NCBI GenBank assembly: GCA_039720395.1
Contig: CM077833.1
Coordinates: forward strand, 17,855,133 to 17,919,132
Length of the DNA stretch: 64,000 nucleotides
Direction: 5' to 3'
Source: Liquidambar formosana
Lineage: Eukaryota > Streptophyta > Magnoliopsida > Saxifragales > Altingiaceae
Below the pieces are notes generated by a model, which was not told the origin of the DNA, made no database searches, and saw nothing but the letters and a program-made list of their open reading frames with translations. The number at the start of each line of letters is the position of its first letter. Positions within the stretch are counted from its first letter, which is position 1. A program made the position numbers and the translations under genes. Positions 22,601 through 31,004 of the stretch are shown piece after piece.

Positions 22601-24319
22601 TTATCTTATCGTGCAAATTCTTGAATAATATAGATACAAACATAATATTCATATTAATGCTTTTATTCCAGAGTGTTGATCTACTCTTTCCCTTGTTTGG
22701 CTTTTCTGCCAAAATGAAAGGGATCCGACTTTTATAGATGCTAGATCCCTGGAAATTTAACGACTCTAGATGCATTATCATATATCTGGCTCTCTGGCAC
22801 TCTGGCTCTCATGTGATTTTACATCTCAGTTTATTTTCATCTTTTCTTCCTTCCTTTTTCAAGGTTATAAACCATCAACCCTATGACCAGAAAGCTGATG
22901 TATTCAGTTTTGCTATTGTATTGTGGGAGCTTACGACAGCCAAGGTTTTTCCTAAATCTGCACCATGCCTTAATTTATGCTTCTTTACGAAATTTAATTT
23001 CAGAAATATGAAAGTTATCCTTGTGGATAATATTTACTCAGCTTGGGTGGTGGGATTGCAGGTTCCATACGATATGATGACTCCACTCCAAGCTGCACTG
23101 GGAGTGAGACAGGTTTGCTCATCTATATATATATATATGAATAGTAAAGGACTTTGGCTTCTTCTAAATAGCCAATATGTAATTTAAAACATTGAACTAA
23201 TTAGTTGCCTTCCACGTGTATGCCAATATCATTCTTTATTATTTTTTCACTCTTCAAGAATTGGTTATCCTTGTATAATAAATTGTACTGTTGTGTTATA
23301 GTGTTCCATGTGTTTTGTGGAGCCATGAAAGGGGCTTGCTGCTTTAATATTTTATGAACCTTTCTGTGACTGTCATGCAATTTAATTCTAATGAAAGAGT
23401 TTCCTTTTTTTTTTAATTTTTATAAAATTCTAATGAAAGAAAGTTGCTTTTATGTCCTGTTAGTGGATATATACCTCTGTTTAATACCTTTGTTTACACT
23501 TCGCATTGTAGCGATTCAAATTCTGTCACTTCATGGCTTTGGCATGAAGCTTCTAAATTCCCCTTTTCTGACCCATAATCAAGACTTAAAAGATGCTATG
23601 AACTATGTTATTTTCTCCCCACTCTGAATGTCTCGCCATTGTAAGCTCATTAAGCTTCTGTTATGCACATATGGTGCAATGTGTTAGACAATACATTTTG
23701 ATCTAAATGTTGAAATTCGGTACGACTGTACAATTTGGTACGATTTAGTGAGTTCATGATGTTTATTTTGGCTTCTTGATATTTAAACTAAAAAATTAAC
23801 TGAACTTGAAGTCTTGAACTAGAGTGAAATAAATAAAAATTTCATAAAGAATAAAGAGATGATAGGAAAAGAAAAACCTTCTGGAGATTTTTGCCTTTTT
23901 TATTATTTATTATTTATTTTCCAAAAGAAAGTTGAATTTCAGCTTCATTACCATCATGGTAGTGCATTGAGGTATTATGATAAAATATAAGATGCTAGGT
24001 TGATTTGAAACTTAAGCGTATCTTCTAAATGCAACTGTACCTATTAACAATCTTTTATATCCCATTTTCCAGGGACTGCGACCAGATCTTCCTGATAATA
24101 CACACCCCAAACTGTTAGACTTGATGCAGAGATGTTGGGAAGCAGCTCCTGGCGACCGGCCTTCCTTTTCTGAGATAATAGATGAACTTGAAGGACTTCT
24201 CCAAGAAGTTCAGGTAGAAATTGTTTCCCTCTCTTTTCGTCAAATCTCGTTCCTTTTGTGCATTGCATTGAGATGTGTACATATCTCAGGAAACTATGGG
24301 AGCACCAAACGGCAACTAA
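4366..24319 (+). CDS. ACT-domain Raf-like protein kinase (STY8/STY17/STY46 type), 3' portion, 12 exons
   Basis: Exons placed from splice sites and protein continuity: 4366-4435, 5371-5481, 9999-10049, 11522-11661, 11762-11869, 16148-16221, 18438-18613, 22003-22098, 22864-22944, 23062-23112, 24073-24213, 24290-24319. Joined, they give 375 residues without a stop. The partial product has an ACT half-domain (about residues 8-60, ending [13 protein letters not shown]) and then a complete kinase domain: IASGSCG loop (116-122), VAIK lysine 137, alpha-C glutamate 155, HRDLKTAN (229-236), DFG (249-251), [10 protein letters not shown] (266-275). The HRDLKTAN and [10 protein letters not shown] forms are typical of plant Raf-like MAPKKKs. 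Members of this family in Arabidopsis are cytosolic dual-specificity kinases; STY8/17/46 phosphorylate chloroplast transit peptides, and that role is only inferred here. About 170-200 N-terminal residues are missing because the window begins inside the gene. The first loop glycine is Ala, as is usual in this family. No frameshift is seen. Confidence 0.95.
4436..5370 (+). other. Kinase intron
   Basis: T-rich 935-bp intron with donor GTATGT and acceptor TTCTTTTAG. No insertion or RNA gene recognised. Confidence 0.85.
5371..5481 (+). CDS. Kinase exon b (ACT core)
   Basis: 37 codons, phase 0 at both ends. Encodes [16 protein letters not shown] and on to [18 protein letters not shown], the remainder of the ACT fold. 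The ligand-binding type of ACT domain in kinases is known only by homology; no ligand can be named from sequence. Confidence 0.94.
5831..5995 (+). mobile_element. Candidate short poly(A)-tailed retro-insert
   Basis: A GC-richer segment rich in GGCC and GGGTTT motifs ends in CCTTGTCATCAAAAAAATG and then an A-run. This is the usual appearance of a truncated plant LINE or SINE tail. Weak direct-repeat candidates flank it (AGTCCTGAGTTGG before, ACTCCTGAATCAG after). The TSD is imperfect, so confidence is limited. Confidence 0.35.
6312..6692 (-). repeat. Left (3') LTR
   Basis: TGATGCAGGACAACCTC at the start and TTCCCATCA at the end on the + strand. It differs from the right LTR by scattered substitutions and small indels, so the insertion is not recent. 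Confidence 0.85.
6960..7893 (-). pseudogene. PDS5: Captured N-terminal fragment of sister-chromatid cohesion protein PDS5
   Basis: The minus strand starts ATG ATG AAT TCT near 7893 and reads through the plant PDS5 N-terminus: [55 protein letters not shown], then [38 protein letters not shown] and [18 protein letters not shown] one-base shift near 7620 breaks the frame between ITA and the expected acidic PYND.QM segment. A further in-frame tail with [10 protein letters not shown] near 7000 looks like the start of the PDS5 linker. No intron is visible across about 0.9 kb, although I expect plant PDS5 genes to be intron-rich here, which points to mRNA-derived capture. PDS5 binds cohesin through HEAT repeats; this truncated copy cannot encode the full protein. 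Confidence 0.85.
8000..9026 (-). other. Leader region of the LTR element, unrecognised
   Basis: A GC-rich stretch between the primer-binding site and the PDS5 cargo, with a GGTGGTGGTGG run near 8742-8760. Open frames here (for example minus 8849-9067) show no domain. No gag-like zinc knuckle was seen. Confidence 0.5.
9027..9038 (-). promoter_or_regulatory. Primer-binding site, initiator-Met tRNA type
   Basis: The minus strand reads TGGTATCAGAGC, the complement of the 3' end of plant initiator tRNA-Met, placed 4 bp from the LTR edge as expected for minus-strand DNA priming. Confidence 0.88.
9043..9415 (-). repeat. Right (5') LTR
   Basis: TGATGCGGGACAACCTC at the start and TCCCCATTA at the end on the + strand. 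It abuts the AAGC spacer and primer-binding site on its inner side. CCTATATATAGG, a TATA-like palindrome present in both LTRs, is a plausible promoter core for the minus-strand transcript. Confidence 0.85.
9999..10049 (+). CDS. Kinase exon c (ACT-kinase linker)
   Basis: 17 codons, [17 protein letters not shown], phase 0 at both ends. It aligns with the TEQLRTALEKEV-like helix that closes the ACT domain in family members. Donor GTAAAT. Confidence 0.88.
10050..11521 (+). other. Kinase intron
   Basis: 1.47-kb AT-rich intron. Nothing recognisable inside. The 142-codon open frame beginning before the exon and running through it to 10397 is intron read-through, not protein. Confidence 0.8.
11522..11661 (+). 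CDS. Kinase exon d (linker and glycine loop)
   Basis: Encodes [20 protein letters not shown], then the [20 protein letters not shown] segment. Acceptor AATATAG and donor TTT|GTAAGT split a Leu codon (two bases before, one after). The loop sequence ASGSCG lacks the first glycine of GxGxxG, as is usual for plant STY kinases. Confidence 0.94.
11662..11761 (+). other. Short kinase intron
   Basis: 100-bp intron from GTAAGT to TTTTTGCAAAG. Confidence 0.92.
11762..11869 (+). CDS. Kinase exon e (VAIK and alpha-C helix)
   Basis: Encodes [20 protein letters not shown] and on through [12 protein letters not shown]. It holds the ATP-anchoring Lys and its Glu partner. The codon split AG|G at the 3' end matches the next exon. 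Confidence 0.95.
13621..13717. repeat. (TA)n, poly(T) and poly(G)
   Basis: About 27 bp of TA, then after 30 bp of unique sequence a T17-18 run, then GTT and about 20 consecutive G. The G run could form a G-quadruplex in RNA or DNA and is a likely source of assembly error. Confidence 0.9.
14246..14647 (+). repeat. 204-bp tandem duplication within intron
   Basis: Units starting GGAGATACAAACATAGAAG at 14246 and 14450 are collinear through TTGTCTACACCT and CATTGTAGTGAA, with scattered substitutions and one small indel. Confidence 0.88.
14720..14960 (+). mobile_element. Probable truncated LINE 3' end
   Basis: The sequence reads CTCCTTGTAATTTATTT, then TTAATAAATTTTTTTTGTTG, CCTATCAAAAAGG and an A-rich tail. 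This is the usual 3' terminus of plant L1 elements. No clear TSD was found; the 5' edge is uncertain. Confidence 0.5.
16148..16221 (+). CDS. Kinase exon f (beta-4/beta-5)
   Basis: Encodes [18 protein letters not shown] followed by HLCIVT, ending in G of the next split Glu codon. The sequence N.V..FIGAC is diagnostic of Raf-like MAPKKKs. Confidence 0.95.
16222..18437 (+). other. 2.2-kb kinase intron
   Basis: It contains a SINE-like retro-insert (16623-16763). The remainder is AT-rich without recognisable features. Acceptor CTTGCAG. Confidence 0.8.
16623..16763 (+). mobile_element. SINE-like retro-insert with about 20-bp TSD
   Basis: Flanked by CTGAACATGTCTTTAAGTG (16604-16622) and CTGAACACGTCTTTGTAGTG (16764-16783). 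The 141-bp insert ends in an A-rich tail with scattered G. Near its 5' end TGGCATGTGGG resembles a pol III A box; GGTTCCATGGG about 30 bp on is a weak B box. A truncated LINE is the alternative. Confidence 0.6.
18438..18613 (+). CDS. Kinase exon g (hinge to catalytic loop)
   Basis: Encodes [20 protein letters not shown], the alpha-E helix, and [12 protein letters not shown] with the catalytic Asp. Phase 0 at the donor AAT|GTAAGT. The Lys two residues after Asp and the following Asn are intact. Confidence 0.96.
19249..20301. mobile_element. TIR DNA element, CTATGAAGC family, with perfect 8-bp TSD
   Basis: The left end is CTATGATGCATGGACACTCC and the right end GTGTCTGTGCTTCATAG. The flanking 8-mer CTTAAATC occurs exactly at 19241-19248 and 20302-20309. 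Inner DNA repeats GACAC and TGTCG motifs. 550 bp of the 1053 bp is a nested LINE. Same TIR and TSD length as the element at 6113-9834. Confidence 0.85.
19464..20013 (-). mobile_element. 5'-truncated LINE nested in the TIR element
   Basis: The minus strand carries the zf-RVT region [18 protein letters not shown] and FGIHWVMPS, a 3' UTR, and an A-rich tail (complement of TTTTTTATTTTTTATTTTAT near 19465). AGATTGGGTAAA flanks it exactly at 19452-19463 and 20014-20025. A 23-bp segment containing CCAAAACCCATCTTC is tandemly doubled at its 5' end. Same domain type as the two large LINEs further on. Confidence 0.9.
22003..22098 (+). CDS. Kinase exon h (DFG and activation loop)
   Basis: Encodes [17 protein letters not shown], then the [13 protein letters not shown] activation segment. 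DFG aspartate and APE are present, with Thr/Tyr residues available for activation. Phase 0 at both ends; donor GTCTGG is weak but GT. Confidence 0.96.
22099..22863 (+). other. Kinase intron
   Basis: 765-bp intron; nothing recognised inside. Confidence 0.85.
22864..22944 (+). CDS. Kinase exon i (alpha-F)
   Basis: 27 codons, [18 protein letters not shown] then VLWELTTAK. The conserved KADV.S....WEL pattern of subdomain IX is intact. Confidence 0.95.
22945..23061 (+). other. Short kinase intron
   Basis: 117 bp from GTTTTT to TTGCAG. It is open in one frame with the exon, which is why a longer read-through peptide can be translated; the splice removes it. Confidence 0.85.
23062..23112 (+). CDS. 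Kinase exon j
   Basis: 17 codons, [17 protein letters not shown], the PY..MTPLQAA motif common to Raf-like plant kinases. Phase 0 at both ends. Confidence 0.95.
23113..24072 (+). other. Kinase intron
   Basis: 960-bp AT-rich intron, nothing recognised. Acceptor TTTTCCAG. Confidence 0.85.
24073..24213 (+). CDS. Kinase exon k (C-lobe end)
   Basis: 47 codons, [20 protein letters not shown], then [15 protein letters not shown] (subdomain XI with the invariant Arg) and the [10 protein letters not shown] tail. Phase 0. Confidence 0.96.
24290..24319 (+). CDS. Kinase terminal micro-exon
   Basis: After a 76-bp intron ending ATATCTCAG, nine codons ETMGAPNGN and TAA. The frame is compatible (phase 0). 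If the intron were retained, the protein would run into intron sequence, so splicing determines the C-terminus. Confidence 0.75.
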   Translation, partial: ETMGAPNGN

Positions 24320-24777
24320 ACATTTTCAGTTTCAAACGGCATATTTCTACAGTACGAATGAGGATCTTTTTTGTTTTTTTTTTTCGTTCTCTTGTAGTAG
24401 TTATAGAGGTCATATTGCAGGACTGAGGTAAAGAGAGATTCAGAGAGGCTCTCCAATACAAAGTGAGAGTTTGATGATTTGTATTATCCTTGTAGTGCTA
24501 GTCTTCTCCCAGGTCAGTGACACCATGTTCAGTTTCCTTGTAACAACTGCTTTAAGTAATGGGACACAATGCTTATGTCTGACACAGTAAAAAACATACC
24601 TGGGTTTGAATCCTCTTTGGGGCATCCATCTTTATCAATAACTTATTAAAAGAAGGGCTGCTAAGAGGATGCCCTCATCTCTCATGCCGTTCTTCAGATA
24701 TTTCGGACATGCAAATCCAAAGCACACGTTGTCATCAGGTTCATCTGGTTGTGACTGTCTGGTGAAAGTAAAATAAA
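24320..24777 (+). other. Probable 3' UTR of the kinase gene
   Basis: Unique sequence following the stop. The first AATAAA-type signal is at 24772-24777. Transcript end not determinable from sequence alone. Confidence 0.4.
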
Positions 24778-24959
24778 AACATGTTAAAATGAGTCCACGG
24801 GTGCTCATTGGCACATTAATGTTAATGGATAATTTTGATCAAATATTGTTAGATGAGGAAAAAAAAGCACCAAATTTTGATTGAGGCGTGTGATCAATAC
24901 ACTCGGAGAGTGTTTGCGGTGAATACCCAACTTAATGTCACAACCAGAGAATGTTAACT

Positions 24960-25317
24960 TCCTGAACAATACTTGGCTCCTCGCAGTGGAGGAGCAACTC
25001 CTCCCTCCCACTTATATTATGCCACGTGTCATTATTAATTTAAAAAAAAATATGAATATGTGGATATGAACACGTAGACATATGAATACAAATATATAGA
25101 CATATATTCATATTCATTTGGTCACATAAACATATATACAAGAATACGTGAATATGTGGATGCACGTTTATAATAATATAACATGGGGATATATTTATAT
25201 AATCAATTTTCATTTATTTGTTAGACACATGGCATAATATGAGTGGAAGGGAGGAGGAGTTGCTCTTCCATTGTAAGAAGCCAAGTGTTATCCTTATTTC
25301 CTATGACGTGTAAACCG
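24960..25317. mobile_element. Inverted-repeat (foldback) element
   Basis: The left arm (about 24965-25033) and right arm (about 25221-25295) are reverse complements over about 70 bp with few mismatches. Key shared pieces are ACACGTGGCATAATAT, GGGAGGAGGAG and AGCCAAGT. The 190-bp loop is rich in ATATG and GAATAC. The related 16-mers GAGAATGTTAACTTCC and GAGAATATTTACTCCC flank it, and copy B at 54 kb has a single GAGAATGTCTACTTCC at that point, consistent with insertion. Confidence 0.65.
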
Positions 25318-25859
25318 GAGAATATTTACTCCCTCTTGGTTACCATTGACAAAGATAATGTCACATTTGAGATCTCTGTGGATCACAAGGGGATCAAGGC
25401 TATGGAGATACACAAGCCTTCTCAAGATGTGTTTACCCCAATGCTTCACTGCTTTAATGTTGATTCTCCTGTATTGTCTCAGTCCCTGAAGTGAAAATCT
25501 CAGTCGCAAAGTTGATGTTCCCATTGGCAGTATCAACACTAGAAGTGTACAATTTCTTGTGTTTCAATGTTTTATAGAGATGAATTTCTAAGTAGACCAT
25601 CTCAAGATCTGCAGGGATTTTTTTTTCAGTCATAAGGCTTGATCTGGTTTTTAGCAACTTTCAATCCCCTCGTCATACTCCCATCTTTGAAGTTCCTTTG
25701 CCAAGCATTTCATTGTATCTGACATATCTTTTGGTGGGATCAACTTCAAAAAAACTCAGCGCAATCTGGTTCAATATGAGAGTGCCCATTCATTCTCTAA
25801 CCCTTTTTTTTTTGTTTTTCTTTCTATGGCTAGTTTCTCACCCATGGCTTTTCTTCTTA

Positions 25860-26864
25860 GGCCCTATTGAGAAAACTGTAACTTTTGCTTTTAGGCAAAA
25901 GTAGAAGAGAATCAGAAGTTACGAGTTGCAGAAGAGAATTGGTCTCTGTTTGAAAATTGTATTCAAAAGTGCTGTTAGAGCTGAAAGTGATTTTTTGTCT
26001 GTTTGGGAAGAACATTTGCTGTAATTGTTATAACCCTAAATTGACTTAACCATCCTTATAATAAATGTTTTTTTTTTTTTTTTTGGGTGGCTCTATTCGG
26101 TATTAGTAGTGAATTTTTCTTTTTAATATTAATGTTTGGAGGTACCTTAGGCTGTACTCTTATCGAAATTTGAGCTCAGATTATTCCCCTAACAACATAG
26201 GTGAGACGTCTATAACCACACAAACAACAAGAGCGGCAAAGCATCAAAACGATAACCTTTGAAAAACACACACAAGATTTGACCTCTTGACCAACCCCAC
26301 AAATGTGTACTACTAGAGATTTTGCTTACGTTTTTATTTTATTTAATTTTTTCCTTGCTTAAAACAAAGAAAAAAAGAAAGCATGAATTGATATTTAAAA
26401 AATAAAATTTTATTACAAATCCAAATTTTATGGAATCAATTTTTGAAAAAATTCCAACAAGTATAAATCAATGAATGTATAAAGGGAGAAAAAAAAAATT
26501 GAAGTTTAAATTAGGATCCTACAAGTCCAAGTTGGTTGAAGTTACCAATCTATTGATGCAGGCAGGAGAGGAGAGGATTTGGGTTTAAAGTGGGGTTATT
26601 ATCGTTTTATTAAAAGATATGGGTGAAAAAAATTGTTTCCATACTCAAGCATTGAGGATAGTTTTGGAAATATGAAAAGTTATTAAAATCCTCCGCAAAA
26701 GCTGACACCAGTTTTTGATTAAAAGCTGAGGGCAGTCTGCTTATTATATAATCACCTTTTGACCTTAGAAGTGATTATGATTTAGACTACCAAACTAAGA
26801 TCAAAAGTAATTTTAAGTTTTAAAAGTGATTTTGAACCATCTAAAAGCTTAGCCAAATAGAGCC
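25860..26864. mobile_element. PIF/Harbinger (Tourist-like) element with TTA TSD
   Basis: The left end is GGCCCTATTGAG. The right end AGCCAAATAGAGCC is the reverse complement of GGCTCTATTTGGCT. TTA flanks both sides (25857-25859, 26865-26867). The paralogous flank near 54950-54970 lacks exactly this segment (CTTTTCTTCATC then CTTCTGATACC), giving an empty site. No transposase frame is visible in the 1005 bp. Confidence 0.8.
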
Positions 26865-26939
26865 TTATTTCGTGCTGATACCTAGGGAGGGAATGAGGAG
26901 ATGATCTTTGATAGAAATAATGCCCGTTTTGTACTTCCA

Positions 26940-27135
26940 CTTAGAAAACGTCATTTTGTAAAAAAAAGTTTTCTTAAAATTTGCGTTTAAAATAGATTTT
27001 TTAGTAATTTACCATCTCTATGTCTATAAAAATGAAATAGACAACATAGTTACTATTTAATGTCATGGCAATCTTATAATCATATTAGGAGAAAACTTTC
27101 AGTTCGGGATATTGGATCCTGGACTCAAAGAGGAC

Positions 27136-27169
<34 letters not shown>

Positions 27170-27390
27170 GAGACAATTACTAAAACAAAGGTTACAAGTC
27201 ACACCTCCCTAGTCCCTAAACCAAAAAAAAAAAAAAAAAAAAATTCTAAAAGCATTATTTGCTAACGGTGCTACTGAAAGCGCTGTTGCTACTAGCGCTT
27301 TCAATTTATATTTAAAAGCCAAACTTCTTGTTTTTTTGGGGTAGAAGCCACACTTCCAATAACGAGTACTCCGTAATTCTTTTTTTTTTT
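26940..27390. other. AT-rich spacer with (ATT)n
   Basis: An ATT trinucleotide run at about 27136-27168 and an A-run at 27223-27243. No gene seen. Confidence 0.7.
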
Positions 27391-27429
27391 TTTTACTCAA
27401 CATGTAAAGCCCGTTTCTTGAAGCAACCA

Positions 27430-28923
27430 TTCACGCAGTCAGCCCGTCTCTCTCCGGCGTTTAGGGTTCTCGCCCTCCGCGGTCGCTGTCTTCCGTCATG
27501 AATAGGTGACCCTCGTCTCTCTCTCTCTCTCCCCGTCTCTCTCTTATCTTTATCGTCTCTCTTTCTCTCTCTCCGGTGAATCGTTGTGTTGTTCAATCCG
27601 GTGGCCATCCCCAACTGGGCTCTGGCGGCAACCATGGTCTTCTTGATCCTGAAAGTAAGTGTTCAATATTTTAGGTTTTTTTTTGAATCATAGTTGCAAG
27701 TGCATATGGTGATTGTTTCAGTTTATAACAAAATGTTTGTAGGAAATCTATTGATTTCTTGGATGCTGTTTTTCCTGGTTATTAGGCTTTCTTTTCCCCA
27801 CTTCGTATTGATTTCATTGATTTAGATTTTCCTGTTAGTGAGGGTTTCTCTTCTCAATTTTATTTAATTTTTGTAATTTTGGAACCTGACAACTATTTGG
27901 TTTAGTTAAATTGTGTTTTATTTATTTATTTTTTTCCATGAAACCAAAATAACGTATGACTCAAGAGTTAAAGAGTTCAGTTTCTTTTATTTTCTTCCAT
28001 TTTCTAAGCAACCAAATAGAGGTTAGGGTTTGTTTTCCCATGTTATTGTAGATTTTGGGGTTCTGTTTTCTTGTAAATTTGGGTTTGTTCTCTTATGCCA
28101 TATGAGAAACACCTTCAATGTTCTCTTTTCCATAATATGGATTTGAAAACTTGTGACAATGTAATAATGTATGGAGGTTATGCTTTTTTGGATAATACCT
28201 ATTTGTTTTCTGATTTGTTTTCCCTGATTTTTCTTTAACTCTCTGTTTGGTTGCTTAGGAAACTAAGGGGATGGGAAGAAAATTTTGAATTATGTTGTGT
28301 TATTTGGGTTTCTGAGAACTGCATTTTTACCTCAATTAAGCTTAATAGTTCCATAAGGCTTAGTTGGGTGAGGTTTTTGTTTTTGGGTTTCACAGAATAA
28401 GAAGCCCCATATTCATTGTAATATATCTGTATTTTCTATCTTCTCTCAGCAGCCAGATGGGATTTTTTTCCTGGATTTTTTAACTTTATGCTTCAGGTAG
28501 CAAAATATGGGGTTTCCTTTAAATTGGGTCTTGTTTTCCATTTTTCATTTTTATTTTTTTAAATATATCTTTCTCTCTTTCCTTTTTTGAATGGCAGTTC
28601 ACCATGTTTATTCCCAACTGTTCTGCAATGGACTTCGACTTTGCTTACTACATGCTCATGGGAGGGAAGGTAGAAAAGGAAAATCTGAATTTGTCTCTAG
28701 TAGCTCCCAAAAGGATGGTTACTAAGACAAATATGCACATTTAGAAAGGGCTAAAGTTAATAGTTATGTATTTAATAAATCTTTGATATGTGATATGATT
28801 TTCCCTTCATCAAGAAAACTTATTTTAGGCCACCCAAGCATCCATGTTATGTGTTTGAAGCCCACACCTACAGAAGGTGTTGATTTTGCAAAGCATTTCT
28901 ATCAAGCGGCTCGTGCTTGGTAG
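27430..28923 (+). CDS. Candidate small gene or gene remnant, unidentified
   Basis: The leader has TTTAGGGTT (telo-box complement, 27460-27468) and a long TCTC-rich tract, typical of plant housekeeping 5' UTRs, followed by donor GAAA|GTAAGT at 27655. A frame GGHPQLGSGGNHGLLDPE precedes the donor but has no usable ATG. An alternative start at 27634 gives only MVFLILK. Possible exons 28598-28669 and 28829-28923 join in phase and end KHFYQAARAW and TAG. I do not recognise the product. It could be a non-coding transcript or a decayed gene. Confidence 0.3.
27459..27580 (+). promoter_or_regulatory. Telo-box and pyrimidine-rich leader
   Basis: GTTTAGGGTT at 27459 followed by about 80 bp that is almost entirely C and T. 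Telo-boxes occur near plant translation and ribosome-related gene starts. The function here is inferred. Confidence 0.45.
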
Positions 28924-31004
28924 ATCTTCATTCCCAAATTGTAGTTGTTGTGTATTTATCATAGATGTAGTTAGTACACGAAGAGATGTTTAGTGCTGTA
29001 TATCTTAAAGCAATCAGAATATTGATGTTCAAATGCAGTGGACTACGATAATGCACAGTTACTAAGATTATGCTTGTGCAATCAGTGGTCACTGTCAGTA
29101 TTTTCAGTAAACCTTCTTCACCAAATCCAGGGGATACCTGTATTTCAACCAGTAATACAACTTTTGTGTCTTTAAGCCCATTATTCCCCAAATTCGGGTC
29201 TGGATTAGTTACCATTAGATTGCTAATGACATTAAATCTAGCTCATGGGAATATTAGACTTCCTTGATTTAAAAATTTTAGTGAGAAATGCATTTCTAAT
29301 AGGGAAATCATTTCATCATCAGGTCACTATTTTGATATTGTTACGGAGAAATTTCAAGCTTGGATATAAATCTGCAACTCCATTTTTTTTTTTTTGGTTT
29401 GTATCTGAAATGTTTTTGGACTCATTATGCATTTTCCGTCTATATGTGAGGTTCTTTATTGAATTGTTGTAAGATGGTATCCACTTTCCTCCTTTTTTTT
29501 TTTTTTTTTTTTTTGCCCCTTTTGTTTTTTGGTTGGGGCTATGATTATATTTCCAAGTCTTCAGCTTTATAGAGTAATTGGACTATTTTCTTGTACTTCA
29601 ATGGGTTTTTCTGCTTTCCGACTGTGTATTTGTTTTGATGATTAGAATTAATAGGAATATGTCTTATATAGGGAAGACAATGCGGAGTTAGACTTGCTGA
29701 GCAAAAGTGAAGTTTCTTGCCCCTATTTCCCACAGGTGAAAATTTTCAATTTTTGTTTTTTGGCAATCTAATAATATTTTAGCGATAATGTGTTACTTGT
29801 GCACAGATTATATGTTTTAGTTTTTAGTGTTGTGATAGAGTAACTGTGAGAAGTAATCGTAAAATATATGTTCAATTCTTATACATCTGAAACTAAATCC
29901 AATAAAGAATTTTAATCCAATCATGTGTGATCTTATTGAAGTTTCTCTTTACTCTTATCCATCCCCTCTGATATATAGTTGCAAAACTTGGGATTTCTTT
30001 TAGTTCTTGAATATTGACTCATTTTTTTTACTATTGGATTTCAGTTATATCCGATGAGGAGGGGGACATCATCTCGTGTTTGATGATATTGTGCAAGGAT
30101 TCAAGGTTTTAAATATTTAAATCTCTAGAGTTGCTACATTTTGATTATTTTAAACGTTGTACCATAGTTATCCTCTCAAATTGTTTGTACTCAAACAAAT
30201 TCTGTGTAAGAGTGGCTTTGACTCTTGAGTATTGACTGTATTATTACTCGTTCTTAATGTTATTGAGCTTTGTGCATTTAAGTAGGACACAAAGTTTGCA
30301 TTGCAAATGACGCAGTTTATGCTTGAAAGTTATGTGTTCCTAAGATAGCCACCATGTGCAAATTTTTTTTGAACTTTCAATGCCTGAAATTGTACAAGAA
30401 TATCTAATAAGTGTGGTTACATATATGTCATACTTTCACCTTGTGCCGAAATTCTTCAAATTCTCTAGTACCTTGGCTCCTTAGGATGATCCAAAATTAT
30501 TTGGTATAGTTTGCAAATGAAAAAAAACCAAAAACAGAATACTTTTGAAATTTATAGTTGAATTTTGCTGTGATAACTACTCTGCATGTACTCTTGTACA
30601 ACCCTTTGTTAGTATGATCAACAGTGGACCACATCAAAGACGCATATCGTTGAGGACATACTTATCGTGGGAGTCGTAGGAGTAAATTTGATTAAAAAGT
30701 TGATTTTTATAATTTTTTTTTGCCTAATATTGCTAGATTTTCTTATTTTATAAGTGTTTAGTGGTTTGAGGTATTCACAAGGTTTCAATGACCCAGAACA
30801 TTGCCCAAGGATGCCAAAACAACCTAGAATTTCTTGTTAGTATTTTAACCACTTCTCAAAGACACATTTTTGTATAAATATTGTCAATCTTCTAATGAAA
30901 AAAACATTAGCACCCTTGAAAGCAGCAACGAAAGAATCAACAGTCACATTTGGTCAACCATCAATCAAAGCAGAGATATCTAGCATTAATGAAGGGATCG
31001 GAGA
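28924..31004. other. Spacer before the satellite array
   Basis: AT-rich, with T-runs near 29384 and 29491. An open stretch ISDEEGDIISCLMILCKDSR behind an acceptor-like TTTCAG at about 30045 could be an exon, but nothing supports it further. No RNA gene recognised. Confidence 0.5.

Larger units (their letters stand above)
24660..26940. repeat. Downstream flank of kinase gene, duplicated at 54.5-55.0 kb (copy A)
   Basis: Blocks such as GATCTCTGTGGATCACA, GGGGATCAAGGCTA, CAAGCCTTCT and AAAGTTGATG are shared in order with 54590-54815, and GATACCTAGG plus AGAAATAATG with 54969-55010. Copy A is longer because of an inverted-repeat element and a Harbinger-like insertion. Confidence 0.75.

Noticed and set aside
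22738..23187. 149-residue open frame through two kinase exons
   Set aside because: It reads through the 117-bp intron that separates them; the splice signals and family alignment remove that part.
24121..24426. Kinase C-terminus extending by read-through past 24213
   Set aside because: The extension is intron-like; the donor GTAGAA and acceptor at 24289 give a natural end. A retained-intron isoform cannot be excluded.
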